From the NCBI GenBank assembly GCA_014649355.1, contig BMSW01000004.1:486220-550219 (forward strand): 64,000 nt of DNA, read 5' to 3'. This DNA is from Streptomyces althioticus. GTDB taxonomy: Bacteria > Actinomycetota > Actinomycetes > Streptomycetales > Streptomycetaceae. The position numbers and the translations under genes are program-made. Below, piece by piece: positions 31,105 through 38,650 of the stretch; within the stretch, counting starts at the first letter, position 1, and the number at the start of each line of letters is the position of its first letter. A model generated the notes under the pieces. It was given only the letters and a program-made list of their open reading frames with translations. It was not told the origin of the DNA and searched no databases.

Positions 31105-31859
31105 TCGCGCACCTGGTGACGGGCACTCTGGCGACCATCAGCGGTCGGCCGCGGAGCGCCTGCGCGGACCGAGGGCGGAACCTGTTCCACGACCTGGGGC
31201 TGGACAGCCTCGGCCTGATGGAGACGGTGACGGCGCTGGAGAAGGCCGCCAGCTGCACCATCCCGGACGAGGTGACCGGGATGCTGGCCACGGTCGGCGA
31301 CCTGCACGACGCCGTGGACCGGTGCGGCGGGGAGAGGCTTGCCCGTATCGCCCAGGCCGAGGAGTACCTTGCCGGGCACACGAGCCTGCACTTCGAGCGG
31401 GCCGCCCGGTTCCGTGCCGCCGCCGAGCGGCTGCGCGCCGCGGGCCTGGACGACACCGACGTGCTCGTGGACCTCGGTGCCGGGCTGACCGAGCTGGACT
31501 ACGCGCTGCGGGCCGAGTACGGGTGGCGCGGCCGGTACGTGCCGATGGACGCCTGGGTGGACGGGACGTTCGACCTGCTCACGTGGCGGCCGGCGCGCCC
31601 GGTCCACTGGTTCGCGGCCTTGGAGGTGCTGGAGCACCTGCACGACCCGGAGGATCTGGTGCGGCGCATGCAGTGTGCGCTGAAGGGGTTCGTCGTGACG
31701 ACACCCAACAGTGCCGTGGTCGATGTTTTGGCGCAGGACCCCACCCATGTCACGCCGCTGGACGAGAAGACTCTTCAGGGGTGGGGGATGACGACCAGTC
31801 TGCACAACTTCTACGGCCAGTACCAGGACGGTATCTGTGGCCTCTGGCGAAAGGACTGA
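31101..31859 (+). CDS. Acyl carrier protein fused to a SAM-dependent methyltransferase
   Basis: 252 residues from GTG 31101, overlapping the previous stop by four bases. Residues 1-75 form a carrier domain with the phosphopantetheine motif L-F-H-D-L-G-L-D-S-L (Ser36). From about residue 85 the chain is a class I methyltransferase with V-L-V-D-L-G-A-G (motif I) and A-L-E-V-L-E-H-L-H-D-P-E-D-L (motif post-II). The fold is shorter than usual and lacks a clear motif between strands 2 and 3. A carrier fused to its modifying enzyme suggests methylation of an attached acyl or aminoacyl group. The substrate is unknown. Confidence 0.8.
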   Translation: MIAHLVTGTLATISGRPRSACADRGRNLFHDLGLDSLGLMETVTALEKAASCTIPDEVTGMLATVGDLHDAVDRCGGERLARIAQAEEYLAGHTSLHFERAARFRAAAERLRAAGLDDTDVLVDLGAGLTELDYALRAEYGWRGRYVPMDAWVDGTFDLLTWRPARPVHWFAALEVLEHLHDPEDLVRRMQCALKGFVVTTPNSAVVDVLAQDPTHVTPLDEKTLQGWGMTTSLHNFYGQYQDGICGLWRKD

Positions 31860-31862
31860 CGC

Positions 31863-32639
31863 GTGGACCTGACCGGTAAGCGCATCCTGGTCTTCGGTGT
31901 CCTCACCGAGACCAGTATGGGATTCAAGATCGCGGAGGCGGCGACAAGGGCAGGGGCGGACGTGATCCTCGCCAACGCCCCCGGCCGGCCGAGCAGCATC
32001 ATGGGTCGCATCGCGGGGCGTCTGCCGAAGGCGCCGGTGGCCTGCCTGTCGGCAGACATCACCATGGAGGAGGACCTGGAGGCCCTCGCCGGCAACATCG
32101 GCGGCCACTGGGACTCGCTGGACGGCGTGGTGCACGCCGTCGCCTTCGCCCCGCAGGACGCGCTCGGCGGGAACTTCCTCAACACGCCATTCGAGTCGGT
32201 GGCCACGGCCATGTCGGTGTCCGCGTACTCGCTGCAGGGGCTGACGCGGGCGGTGCTGCCGCTGCTGGAGAAGGCCGAACGGGCGTCCGTCGTGAGCCTC
32301 ACCTTCAACGCCTCCGTAGCCTGGCCGGTGTACGACTGGATGGGGCCGACGAAGGCGGCGCTGGAGTCCACCACCCGCTACCTGGCCCGCTACCTCGGAG
32401 GGCAGGGCATCCGCGTGAACACGGTCGACAGCGGGCCGATCACGACGATGGCCGGTAAGAGCATCCCCGGGTTCGAGGAACTGGCCACGCTGTGGCCGGA
32501 GCGTGCTCCGCTGGGCTGGGACACCTCGGACGCGACGCCGGTCGCCGACACAGTGGCGTTCCTACTGAGCGACGCCGCGCGGGCGATTACCGGCCAGGTG
32601 CTGCATGTAGACGGCGGGTTCTCCGCTGTGGGCGCCTGA
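31863..32639 (+). CDS. Enoyl-[acyl-carrier-protein] reductase, InhA/FabI type
   Basis: 258 residues from GTG 31863, three bases after the previous stop. It is a short-chain reductase with an N-terminal G-K-R-I-L-V-F-G-V-L-T-E-T-S nucleotide site. The catalytic pair is Y157-x6-K164 in a Y-D-W-M-G-P-T-K-A-A-L-E-S context, the pattern of mycobacterial InhA. The ending D-A-T-P-V-A-D-T-V-A-F-L-L-S-D also matches that family. It reduces trans-2-enoyl-ACP with NADH. Co-transcription with a carrier protein points to a dedicated acyl chain. It could alternatively give tolerance to FabI inhibitors. Confidence 0.88.
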   Translation: MDLTGKRILVFGVLTETSMGFKIAEAATRAGADVILANAPGRPSSIMGRIAGRLPKAPVACLSADITMEEDLEALAGNIGGHWDSLDGVVHAVAFAPQDALGGNFLNTPFESVATAMSVSAYSLQGLTRAVLPLLEKAERASVVSLTFNASVAWPVYDWMGPTKAALESTTRYLARYLGGQGIRVNTVDSGPITTMAGKSIPGFEELATLWPERAPLGWDTSDATPVADTVAFLLSDAARAITGQVLHVDGGFSAVGA

Positions 32640-32661
32640 GCAGCCTCGTACGACAGACAGT

Positions 32662-32690
32662 CAGGCCCCGGCGCTCAGCGCCGGGGCCTG
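32662..32690 (+). terminator. Terminator of the radical SAM / carrier / reductase operon
   Basis: CAGGCCCCGGCG (32662-32673) and CGCCGGGGCCTG (32679-32690) form a perfect 12-bp stem with a five-base loop, 23 bases after the stop. A second weaker inverted repeat, GGCATGTC / GACATGCC (32692-32726), follows. Confidence 0.85.
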
Positions 32691-32801
32691 TGGCATGTCT
32701 CTTAGAGTGCGTTATTCGGACATGCCTGCATAAGCACGTGGGTTCGGGTTACGTTCGATGTGCAACCTCGGCAGGAGGCACGACGAATGTCGTAGTTTCA
32801 A

Positions 32802-33098
32802 TCATCCCGGGTAGGACGCTGGTTGCCCGGGGTAAGAATGCTCAGAACCGGTCATGATCGGTTCGAAGACTTGCTGTCGGTCGGCCAGCCAATCGACAGC
32901 GAGACGGCCTTGACCCTTGCTCCGCAGGCGGGTGTGCAGGGCCGTGCAGCGGGCCCGGATTTCCCTTGCTCCGCGGCAGGGCGCCGGGCTCGCGTTGGTG
33001 GGCCCGGCATGCCAGGTGCCGGGCCCACGTCTCGCTTCTGCCCCCGATATACGGCTCCAAGCCGGTTCGGCACTCAGCGCGGGATCTGCCGGAAGCAC
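32802..33098 (-). pseudogene. Possible gene remnant on the minus strand
   Basis: In the 625-base gap between 32,640 and 33,264 the minus frame ending near 32,802 has host-like codon use over its last 55 codons. They encode I-R-A-R-C-T-A-L-H-T-R-L and L-A-V-D-W-L-A-D-R-Q-Q-V-F-E-P-I-M. A perfect hairpin interrupts the upstream part and no sound start exists, so it looks like the C-terminal piece of a lost gene. No family is recognised. The rest of the gap holds hairpins and no convincing gene. Confidence 0.3.
32998..33028. other. Perfect 12-bp hairpin near the prophage right end
   Basis: GTGGGCCCGGCA (32998-33009) and TGCCGGGCCCAC (33017-33028) surround a 7-base loop. It may be a terminator left from a deleted gene, or a structured site near attR. 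Confidence 0.5.
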
Positions 33099-33264
33099 GG
33101 GGGGAGCGCCATCACCGGCGCCCTGCTCCCCTTATGCACCAAGAGCCGGGCAACTCCGGGAAATTGACTCAAAGAGCCCGATTGATGGGCGAGAATGATC
33201 AAAGCCCCGGGGTGCTGGAACACCCCGAGGCGGAGCCAACCTGGAAGCAAGGAAGCAGGTCGAC

Positions 33265-33840
33265 GTGAACGACACTACTGGCATGCCCGTGGATCCCGGC
33301 CACTGGGCGGACGTTGCGCATGCCTTCAGGACCACGTCCTGGACGAGCTTGGGGTACCTGACGTGGGGCGACTACATCGCCGGGGAGTGGGAGATCCCTC
33401 AGATTCCCAGCCTGGAACGCAAGGAGATCGCGCTCTACCTCACCTCCCGAGGACTGCCGTTGAAGGCCGTGGCCACCGCCCTGCGGGTCTCCTACGAAAC
33501 GGTACGGACCGATCTGGTCGGCAGCCCCAAGAGGCAGCGCGCGAGGGCTCCACGGGAGCGGTTCGTCTACCTGATCGGCTCGGAGGACTTCCGGCCGGTG
33601 AAGATTGGGACAGGGAACCCGACGAGGCGTCTGCCGGAGCTCCAGACTGGCAACCCGTTCCCACTGGTGGTGCTTTGGAAGGTGCCAGGCGACGAACGGC
33701 TGGAGCAGCTCCTGCACGCGCGGTTCGAGCGGTTCCGGGTGACCGGCGAGTGGTTCGACTTCCCCGATGACATGGATCCGGTCATGACCGTGTCCCGGGC
33801 GGCGGAGAGGCTGTCGGCTGGTCTTGTGACGGCTTCGTAG
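33265..33840 (+). CDS. GIY-YIG (T5orf172/MUG113-like) protein with N-terminal HTH
   Basis: 191 residues from GTG 33265, with AAGGAAG upstream. Residues about 45-85 form a helix-turn-helix (K-A-V-A-T-A-L-R-V-S-Y-E-T-V-R-T-D-L). Residues 95-170 match the MUG113-type GIY-YIG fold: F-V-Y-L-I-G opening, V-K-I-G-T-G, then R-R-L-P-E-L-Q-T-G-N-P and L-E-Q-L-L-H-A-R-F with the conserved Glu, ending in G-E-W-F-D. It is the last prophage gene before attR. It may be a nuclease or a DNA-binding regulator. A CGGGGTG/CACCCCG hairpin lies in its leader (33208-33227). Confidence 0.75.
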   Translation: MNDTTGMPVDPGHWADVAHAFRTTSWTSLGYLTWGDYIAGEWEIPQIPSLERKEIALYLTSRGLPLKAVATALRVSYETVRTDLVGSPKRQRARAPRERFVYLIGSEDFRPVKIGTGNPTRRLPELQTGNPFPLVVLWKVPGDERLEQLLHARFERFRVTGEWFDFPDDMDPVMTVSRAAERLSAGLVTAS

Positions 33841-33850
33841 CCGGTGGAGA

Positions 33851-33889
33851 CCCCGTGCGCCAGTTGCGCCAGTTTTCTGGCGCACGGGG
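33851..33889 (+). terminator. Very strong terminator at the prophage right end
   Basis: CCCCGTGCGCCAG (33851-33863) and CTGGCGCACGGGG (33877-33889) form a perfect 13-bp stem with a 13-base loop, ten bases after the GIY-YIG stop. Confidence 0.9.
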
Positions 33890-33984
33890 GGCCAATCCGG
33901 AGGGAACCGGGCCAGTACGGGGAGTTGCGGGCGGGGGGAAGTGCCTGATGGGGGCGTTTTCGCAGGTCAGCGCGTTTTTACAAA

Positions 33985-34012
33985 GCTGGTTCAAGTCCGG
34001 CTCCGGGCACCA
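33985..34012 (+). other. tRNA 3'-end fragment, probable attR core
   Basis: The bases fit a tRNA T-arm and acceptor end: stem GCTGG (33985-33989), loop TTCAAGT, stem CCGGC (33997-34001), acceptor strand TCCGGGC (34002-34008), discriminator A and CCA (34010-34012). No matching 5' acceptor (GCCCGGA), D-arm or anticodon arm precedes it, so it is not a complete tRNA. Phages that integrate into a tRNA leave such a fragment at the far end. The intact tRNA should lie left of the window. The amino acid identity cannot be read from this piece. Confidence 0.8.
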
Positions 34013-34100
34013 CCACGGCCGCGAGGCCCGGCCCCTCCGGGGAAGGCCGGCGTCCGCCGCCGCCCGTCCGCGGCACCGGCACACGGACAGGGCCGTCCCG

Positions 34101-34793
34101 TCAGACCCGCACCAGGCCCGCCCGGAAGGCCAGGATGACGGCGTGGACGCGGTCCCGGGCGCCGATCTTCCCGAAGATCCGGCCGACGTGACTCTTCACC
34201 GTCGACTCGGCGAGATGGAGCCGCCGGGAGATCTCCGCGTTCGTCAGACCCTCGCCGATCGCGACGAGGATCATCCGCTCCCGCGCGGTGAGCGTGCCGA
34301 TCCCCGCGTGCTCCTCCGCCGACAGCGGCACGGGGTCCGGGTGCCCCGCCGCGAGGCGGCGCAGGAGGCGCCGGGTGGCGCTGGGCGCGATCACCGCGTC
34401 GCCCGCGGCCACCGCCCGGATCCCGGACAGCAGGTCGCCCAGCTCGGCGTCCTTCGTGAGGAAGCCGCTCGCCCCGGCCTCGACGCCGGACAGGACGTAC
34501 TCGTCGAGGTCGAACGTCGTCAGCAGCAGGACGCGCGGCGCCTCCTCGGATCCCTGGCGGTCCGTCACGATCCGGCGGGTGGCGGCGATGCCGTCGAGGT
34601 GCGGCATCCGCACGTCCATCAGCACCACGTCGGGGCGCAGTTCCCGCGCCAGCCGCACCGCCTCGCCGCCGTCGCCCGCCTCACCGGCCACCTCGATGTC
34701 CGGCTGCCCGGTGAGGAACATCGTCGTGCCCATCCGCTGGAGGGGCTGGTCGTCCGCGATCAGCACCCGGATGGTTCGGGGCGTGTCCGTCAT
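34101..34793 (-). CDS. LuxR-family response regulator
   Basis: 230 residues, start ATG 34793, overlapping the end of the kinase gene. The receiver domain has the acidic pair D14/D15, phosphoacceptor D60 (V-V-L-M-D-V-R-M-P), a conserved T-T and K in F-L-T-K-D-A. Residues 160-225 form a LuxR/NarL helix-turn-helix (L-T-A-R-E-R and S-T-V-K-S-H-V). It is phosphorylated by the adjacent DesK-type kinase and probably regulates the ABC transporter of the same operon. It is the first chromosomal gene next to the prophage. Confidence 0.95.
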   Translation of the reverse strand: MTDTPRTIRVLIADDQPLQRMGTTMFLTGQPDIEVAGEAGDGGEAVRLARELRPDVVLMDVRMPHLDGIAATRRIVTDRQGSEEAPRVLLLTTFDLDEYVLSGVEAGASGFLTKDAELGDLLSGIRAVAAGDAVIAPSATRRLLRRLAAGHPDPVPLSAEEHAGIGTLTARERMILVAIGEGLTNAEISRRLHLAESTVKSHVGRIFGKIGARDRVHAVILAFRAGLVRV

Positions 34794-36058
34794 GCCGTTC
34801 CCGGCCTCCCGTCCTCCGTTCCCACGGAACCGGCCGCGGGCCCCCCGGTCCTCGTCGCCGGCGGGTACGTCCCCGAGCCGCCGGCGTCGCCGACGGGCAG
34901 GCGTGCCCGCACCCGCCAGCCCGTCGCCGTGGGCCGGGCCTCGAACGTGCCGCCGTACGCCTCGACGCGTTCGCGCATCCCCGGCAGGCCGTGGCCGCCG
35001 GGCTTCGGGGCGGCGGGCGCGGCGCCGGTGTCGGTGACGGTCACCGTGACGGCGTCCGTCCCGCGTTCGACGTCGACGCGGGCGCGGGGCGCGGGGCCCG
35101 CGTGCCGGAGCACGTTGGTGAGGGACTCCTGCACGACGCGGTAGACGGCGAGCTGCCGGCCGGTGTCGAGGGTGCGCAGATCGCCGGTGCGCCGCAGGAC
35201 GACGTCGAGCCCGGCGTCCCGCAGTGCGTCGAGGAGGTCGGTCAGGTCGTCGAGCCGGGGCTGCGGGCTCAGGGGCGTGCCGTCGGCGCCGGCGTCCTCG
35301 CGCAGCACCCGCAGCACGTGCCGCACCTCCCGCACGGAGGTGCGGCTCACCTCGCCGATGGCGTCGAACGCGCGCACCGCCTCGTCCGGGGAGGTGCGGG
35401 CGACCACGCCGCCGCCGGTCGCGAGGGCCGTGATGACCGACAGGTTGTGGCCGATGACGTCGTGGATCTCCTGCGCGATGCGGGAGCGTTCGGCGACCGC
35501 CGCGGTACGGGCGATCTCGGCCTGCTCGGCGGCGAGGCGGGCGCGGTTGCCCCGTACGAGCAGACCGAGCAGGACCGCGGCGGCGCCCATGGCGGCGACC
35601 GCAAGGACGAGGAGGAGGCGCTCCCGCGGAGACGTCCCCTCGGCGTCGGGCGGGGCGGCCAGGGCGGTCACCGCCAGGACCGCGACGACCCCGGTCGCGG
35701 TCCCGGTCACGCACCGCCGGCCGTCCCGCAGGACGGCGCCGAACAGCGTCACCCACACGGCCAGGTACGTCCACGCGGCCGTCCCGCCCAGGGCGAGGGC
35801 GCTCGCCGCGGAGACCAGGGTGCCGCCCGAGGCGGTCAGGAGGGCGGCGTACGGGAGGCGCCGGCGCAGGGCGACGGCGCCGTGCACGGCGGCGAGCACC
35901 GCCCAGCCCGGCGGACCGGACGGCGGGCTCGCGAGGAAGGACACGGCGGTGACGAGCAGGGCCAGGCCGAGGTCCCAGCCCCAGGGGTGGCGCCGGTCGA
36001 AGGCGCTCATCCCCTGGAGCGGATCGGTCACCGCGGCGTCCGCGACACGCATGGGCAC
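34790..36058 (-). CDS. DesK-type sensor histidine kinase
   Basis: 422 residues from GTG 36058; an ATG at 36052 is the alternative. Four to six membrane segments occupy residues 28-170. The H-box has H199 in E-I-H-D-V-I-G-H-N-L. The ATPase domain carries Q-E-S-L-T-N-V-L-R-H-A (N-box) and G-H-G-L-P-G-M-R-E-R (G-box). A long C-terminal extension of about 30 Gly/Pro/Thr-rich residues follows. It phosphorylates the response regulator encoded downstream with a four-base overlap. The ABC genes precede it, suggesting it senses a drug or envelope signal. Confidence 0.95.
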   Translation of the reverse strand: MPMRVADAAVTDPLQGMSAFDRRHPWGWDLGLALLVTAVSFLASPPSGPPGWAVLAAVHGAVALRRRLPYAALLTASGGTLVSAASALALGGTAAWTYLAVWVTLFGAVLRDGRRCVTGTATGVVAVLAVTALAAPPDAEGTSPRERLLLVLAVAAMGAAAVLLGLLVRGNRARLAAEQAEIARTAAVAERSRIAQEIHDVIGHNLSVITALATGGGVVARTSPDEAVRAFDAIGEVSRTSVREVRHVLRVLREDAGADGTPLSPQPRLDDLTDLLDALRDAGLDVVLRRTGDLRTLDTGRQLAVYRVVQESLTNVLRHAGPAPRARVDVERGTDAVTVTVTDTGAAPAAPKPGGHGLPGMRERVEAYGGTFEARPTATGWRVRARLPVGDAGGSGTYPPATRTGGPAAGSVGTEDGRPGTA

Positions 36059-36077
36059 TCGTCCGTCGCCTTCCGGG

Positions 36078-36881
36078 TCAGATGTCGCGGGTCTTCAGCA
36101 GCCACCACGAGACGCCGCCCAGCGCGGCGACCCAGGCGAGCAGGACGACGACCGCCGTGCCGACGCCGTACGGTCCGTCCGCGATCCCGGCGCCGCGCAC
36201 GACGTCCATGGCGGCGAACGGCATCCAGTCGGTGAAGCCGGACACCCCGTCGGGCAGGAACGCCGGGAAGATCTGCGGGCCGAGCTGGAACACGCCGAAG
36301 TACAGCGTGATCGCGGCCGCGGCGTTGCGGACGAGCGAGCCGAGCACCAGCCCGAAGAGCGCGCCGAACGGCAGCAGGAGCGTTGCGGCGAGCACGCCCC
36401 AGAACATCCGGGTGTCGAACAGCGACATGCCCGCCGCGGAGGGGATCGCGCCGGTGATCCGGGTGAGCAGGTACAGCAGCACGGACATGACCGCGCCGAG
36501 TGCCGTGGTCACCCCGGTCAGGACGGCCGCCTTGGCGAGGAGCAGTCCGGTGCGCCGGGGCGCGGCCACGACGCTCGCCCGGATCGAGCCGCTGCTGTAC
36601 TCGCCCGTCACGACGAGCACGCCCAGGACGATCAGGGTGAGCACCCCGAGCGGGTAGACGGCGGTGAAGCTGAACGGGATGTCGGCCGCGGCCCCGTCGC
36701 CGAGGGTCTGTCCCTCGATCAGGAGATAGGCGCTGAGACCGGCCACGAAGGCGAAGGACGCGGCGAGGGTGATCCGCAGCGACCGGACCGACCGGAGCTT
36801 GGTCCATTCGGAGAGCAGCAGCCCCTTGGCGGTGACGCGGGCGGTGCCGAGGTCCGGCGCGGGCGGGGTGGCGGCGGTCAT
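36078..36881 (-). CDS. ABC-2-type transporter permease
   Basis: 267 residues from ATG 36881, overlapping the ATPase stop by four bases. About six membrane segments are visible. The S-E-W-T-K-L-R-S-V-R-S motif near the N-terminus and T-G-E-Y-S-S-G-S-I-R after segment two are hallmarks of Streptomyces ABC-2 permeases. With the upstream ATPase it forms an exporter, likely for an antibiotic or lipid. The kinase gene begins 20 bases downstream. Confidence 0.93.
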   Translation of the reverse strand: MTAATPPAPDLGTARVTAKGLLLSEWTKLRSVRSLRITLAASFAFVAGLSAYLLIEGQTLGDGAAADIPFSFTAVYPLGVLTLIVLGVLVVTGEYSSGSIRASVVAAPRRTGLLLAKAAVLTGVTTALGAVMSVLLYLLTRITGAIPSAAGMSLFDTRMFWGVLAATLLLPFGALFGLVLGSLVRNAAAAITLYFGVFQLGPQIFPAFLPDGVSGFTDWMPFAAMDVVRGAGIADGPYGVGTAVVVLLAWVAALGGVSWWLLKTRDI

Positions 36882-37825
36882 CGGACGGACTCCAGGGGTG
36901 CGGAGGTGCGGGGTGCGGCGCCCCCGGGCGTGCCGTACTCGACGGCGTTGCGGGTGATCTGCATGAAGGCCTCCTCCAGCGTGATGCGCCGGGGGGAGAG
37001 TTCGTGGAGGGGGATGCGGTGGGCGCTCGCGATCTCACCGATCTCGCGGGCCGAGCGGCCCTGGACCTCCAGCGTCTCCGCGTCCAGGGAGGTCACGGTG
37101 GTGTCCGCGCCCTGGAGCACGGACGCGAGAGCGGAGGCGGCCGGGGTGACCACGCGTACCGACGCGGGGGCGACGGAGGCGATGACGTCGGAGACGGTGC
37201 CGGTGGCGAGCAGCCGCCCCTGGCCGATCACCACCAGGTCGTCGGCGATCAGGGACAGCTCGCTCATCAGGTGGGAGGAGAGGAACACGGTGCGCCCGCG
37301 GGCGGCGTACCCGGCGAGCAGCCGGCGCAGCCACAGCACACCGTCCGGGTCCAGGCCGTTGACCGGCTCGTCCAGGACGAGGACCTCCGGGTCGCCGAGC
37401 AGGGCGGCGGCGATGCCCAGCCGCTGCCCCATGCCCAGGGAGAAGCCGCCGGCCCGCTTGTGCGCGACCGGGCCCAGGCCGACCAGGTCGAGCACCTCCC
37501 GCACCCGGGACCCGGGGATGCCGTGGGTCTGAGCGAGGGCGAGCAGGTGCGCGTGGGCGGAGCGGCCCCGGTGCACGCCCTTGGCGTCGATGAGCAGGCC
37601 GACGTGGCGCAGCGGGTCGGGCAGGTCGGCGTACCGGCGCCCGCCGACGGTGATGGTGCCGGAGGTGGGGTGGTCGAGGCCCACCAGCATGCGCAGGGTG
37701 GTGGACTTCCCCGCGCCGTTGGGGCCGAGGAAGCCGGTGACGACGCCGGGCCGCACCGTGAAGGAGAGGTCCTCCACGGCGGTCCGTTCGCCGTACCGCT
37801 TGGTCAGGTGTTGAGCGACGATCAT
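36878..37825 (-). CDS. ABC transporter ATP-binding protein
   Basis: 315 residues from ATG 37825. Walker A is G-P-N-G-A-G-K-S-T (near residue 38). The signature region appears as F-S-L-G-M-G-Q-R-L, and Walker B is V-L-V-L-D-E-P. The H-loop is S-S-H-L-M-S-E-L. A C-terminal region typical of drug-export ATPases follows. It is the first gene of a four-gene minus-strand operon (ATPase, permease, kinase, regulator). Confidence 0.95.
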   Translation of the reverse strand: MIVAQHLTKRYGERTAVEDLSFTVRPGVVTGFLGPNGAGKSTTLRMLVGLDHPTSGTITVGGRRYADLPDPLRHVGLLIDAKGVHRGRSAHAHLLALAQTHGIPGSRVREVLDLVGLGPVAHKRAGGFSLGMGQRLGIAAALLGDPEVLVLDEPVNGLDPDGVLWLRRLLAGYAARGRTVFLSSHLMSELSLIADDLVVIGQGRLLATGTVSDVIASVAPASVRVVTPAASALASVLQGADTTVTSLDAETLEVQGRSAREIGEIASAHRIPLHELSPRRITLEEAFMQITRNAVEYGTPGGAAPRTSAPLESVR

Positions 37826-37905
37826 GTTTCACCACGTTAGGAACGGGTCCGTTTTCGGGCATCGGCCCGCGGTATCCGGCTCGCCGGCCCGTGGATACCG
37901 CGGGA

Positions 37906-38583
37906 TTAGTCCCGCGGTGCCTGCCGGGACCCGGCTTCGGCGCCCGTGCGCGAACCGGGTCCTGTCACGGCGTGGACGAGGGGCAGGAACACCTCGTCGA
38001 CGATCTCCTCGACGGCCTCGTCGGTCGCCGAGGACTGTGTGACCAGCACCTCGTTGGCCAGCAGGTCGAAGGCCACGTTCCGGACGCGGGGCGGGACGTC
38101 CGCCGTGGCGATCTCGCCCCGGTCGCGGGCGCGTTCGAGGACGGTCCGCATCCGGCTGCCGCGGCTCTCGGTGAGCCGGCTGCGCAGGTCGGCGAGCGTG
38201 GGCGCGTCGCGGTCGGCGCCGTCCAGTCGCGCGGCCAGCTGGATGGCGATGCGCGCGCGGGCGTCGTTGGCGGCGTGCATGAGGGCTACGACGTCCCCGC
38301 GCAGGGAGCCGGTGTCGGGGGCCGGCGCGTGGATGTCGGCGCCGAGCCGGGAGGCGGCCGCGGCGAGGGCCAGGTCGCGTTTGGCGGGCCAGCGGCGGTA
38401 GAGCACGGCCCGGCTGGTGCAGGCCCGCTCGGCGACCGCGTCGTAGGTCATCACCTCGTAGCCGGACTCCATCAGCTCGGCCCAGGCGGCGTCCAGCAGC
38501 GCCTTCTCCAGCTCCGCGCCGCGGCGGCGCCGCTTGGGCGCGTGCGGCGCCTCGCCTGCGGCCCCTTCCTCGTTAAGAGACAT
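37906..38583 (-). CDS. TetR-family repressor
   Basis: 225 residues from ATG 38583; longer frames run into the divergent efflux gene. Residues 20-75 form the TetR helix-turn-helix, with V-M-T-Y-D-A-V-A-E-R-A and T-S-R-A-V-L-Y-R-R-W-P-A-K-R-D-L. The ligand-binding part is variable. It is divergent from the MFS gene, and a 10-bp inverted repeat overlaps both 5' ends, so it probably represses the exporter until a substrate binds. Confidence 0.92.
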   Translation of the reverse strand: MSLNEEGAAGEAPHAPKRRRRGAELEKALLDAAWAELMESGYEVMTYDAVAERACTSRAVLYRRWPAKRDLALAAAASRLGADIHAPAPDTGSLRGDVVALMHAANDARARIAIQLAARLDGADRDAPTLADLRSRLTESRGSRMRTVLERARDRGEIATADVPPRVRNVAFDLLANEVLVTQSSATDEAVEEIVDEVFLPLVHAVTGPGSRTGAEAGSRQAPRD

Positions 38584-38639
38584 TGCGTTTCCTATTTCCT
38601 CGACGTACTCTCCCTTAGAAGATACACCGTGTCTCTTAA
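38573..38639. promoter_or_regulatory. Dyad operator between tetR and MFS genes
   Basis: TTAAGAGACA (38573-38582) and its exact inverse TGTCTCTTAA (38630-38639) lie at opposite ends of the divergent promoter region. The first overlaps the repressor start codon; the second is 12 bases before the MFS GTG. They are 57 bases apart centre to centre, so each may be a half-site of a looped operator or part of two operators. A TACACC hexamer lies between them. Confidence 0.65.
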
Positions 38640-38650
38640 AGAGGTTCGAA

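Larger units (their letters stand above)
1..34012. mobile_element. Prophage, right-hand portion (siphovirus type), ending at a tRNA-derived attR
   Basis: A continuous run of phage genes (tail fibres, tail-tube-like protein, connector proteins, G/GT chaperones, tape measure, distal tail, endolysin, holin-like) is followed by regulators and cargo genes. It ends at a tRNA 3'-end fragment at 33,985-34,012, after which an ordinary chromosomal operon begins. The left end, capsid, packaging genes, integrase and intact tRNA are not in the window. The 20-bp repeat common in the flanking chromosome (eight copies) never occurs in this part. The boundary is inferred from the tRNA fragment and has not been confirmed against an empty site. 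Confidence 0.85.

Noticed and set aside
32802..33073. Several short overlapping frames (32823, 32842, 32852, 32917 and 32966 starts)
   Set aside because: They are mutually overlapping, lack ribosome sites and cross a perfect hairpin; only one minus frame has codon bias worth noting.
33985..34012. Complete tRNA gene
   Set aside because: Only T-arm and acceptor 3' strand are present; no D-arm, anticodon arm or 5' acceptor strand lies upstream.
26000..34012. Integrase or excisionase near the right end
   Set aside because: None of the proteins shows the tyrosine recombinase R-H-R-Y or serine recombinase pattern. The GIY-YIG protein is not an integrase.
35163..37532. Plus-strand frame of 789 codons opposite the kinase and ABC genes
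   Set aside because: It is antisense to three clear genes and composed of Arg/Ser/Ala-rich low-complexity sequence.
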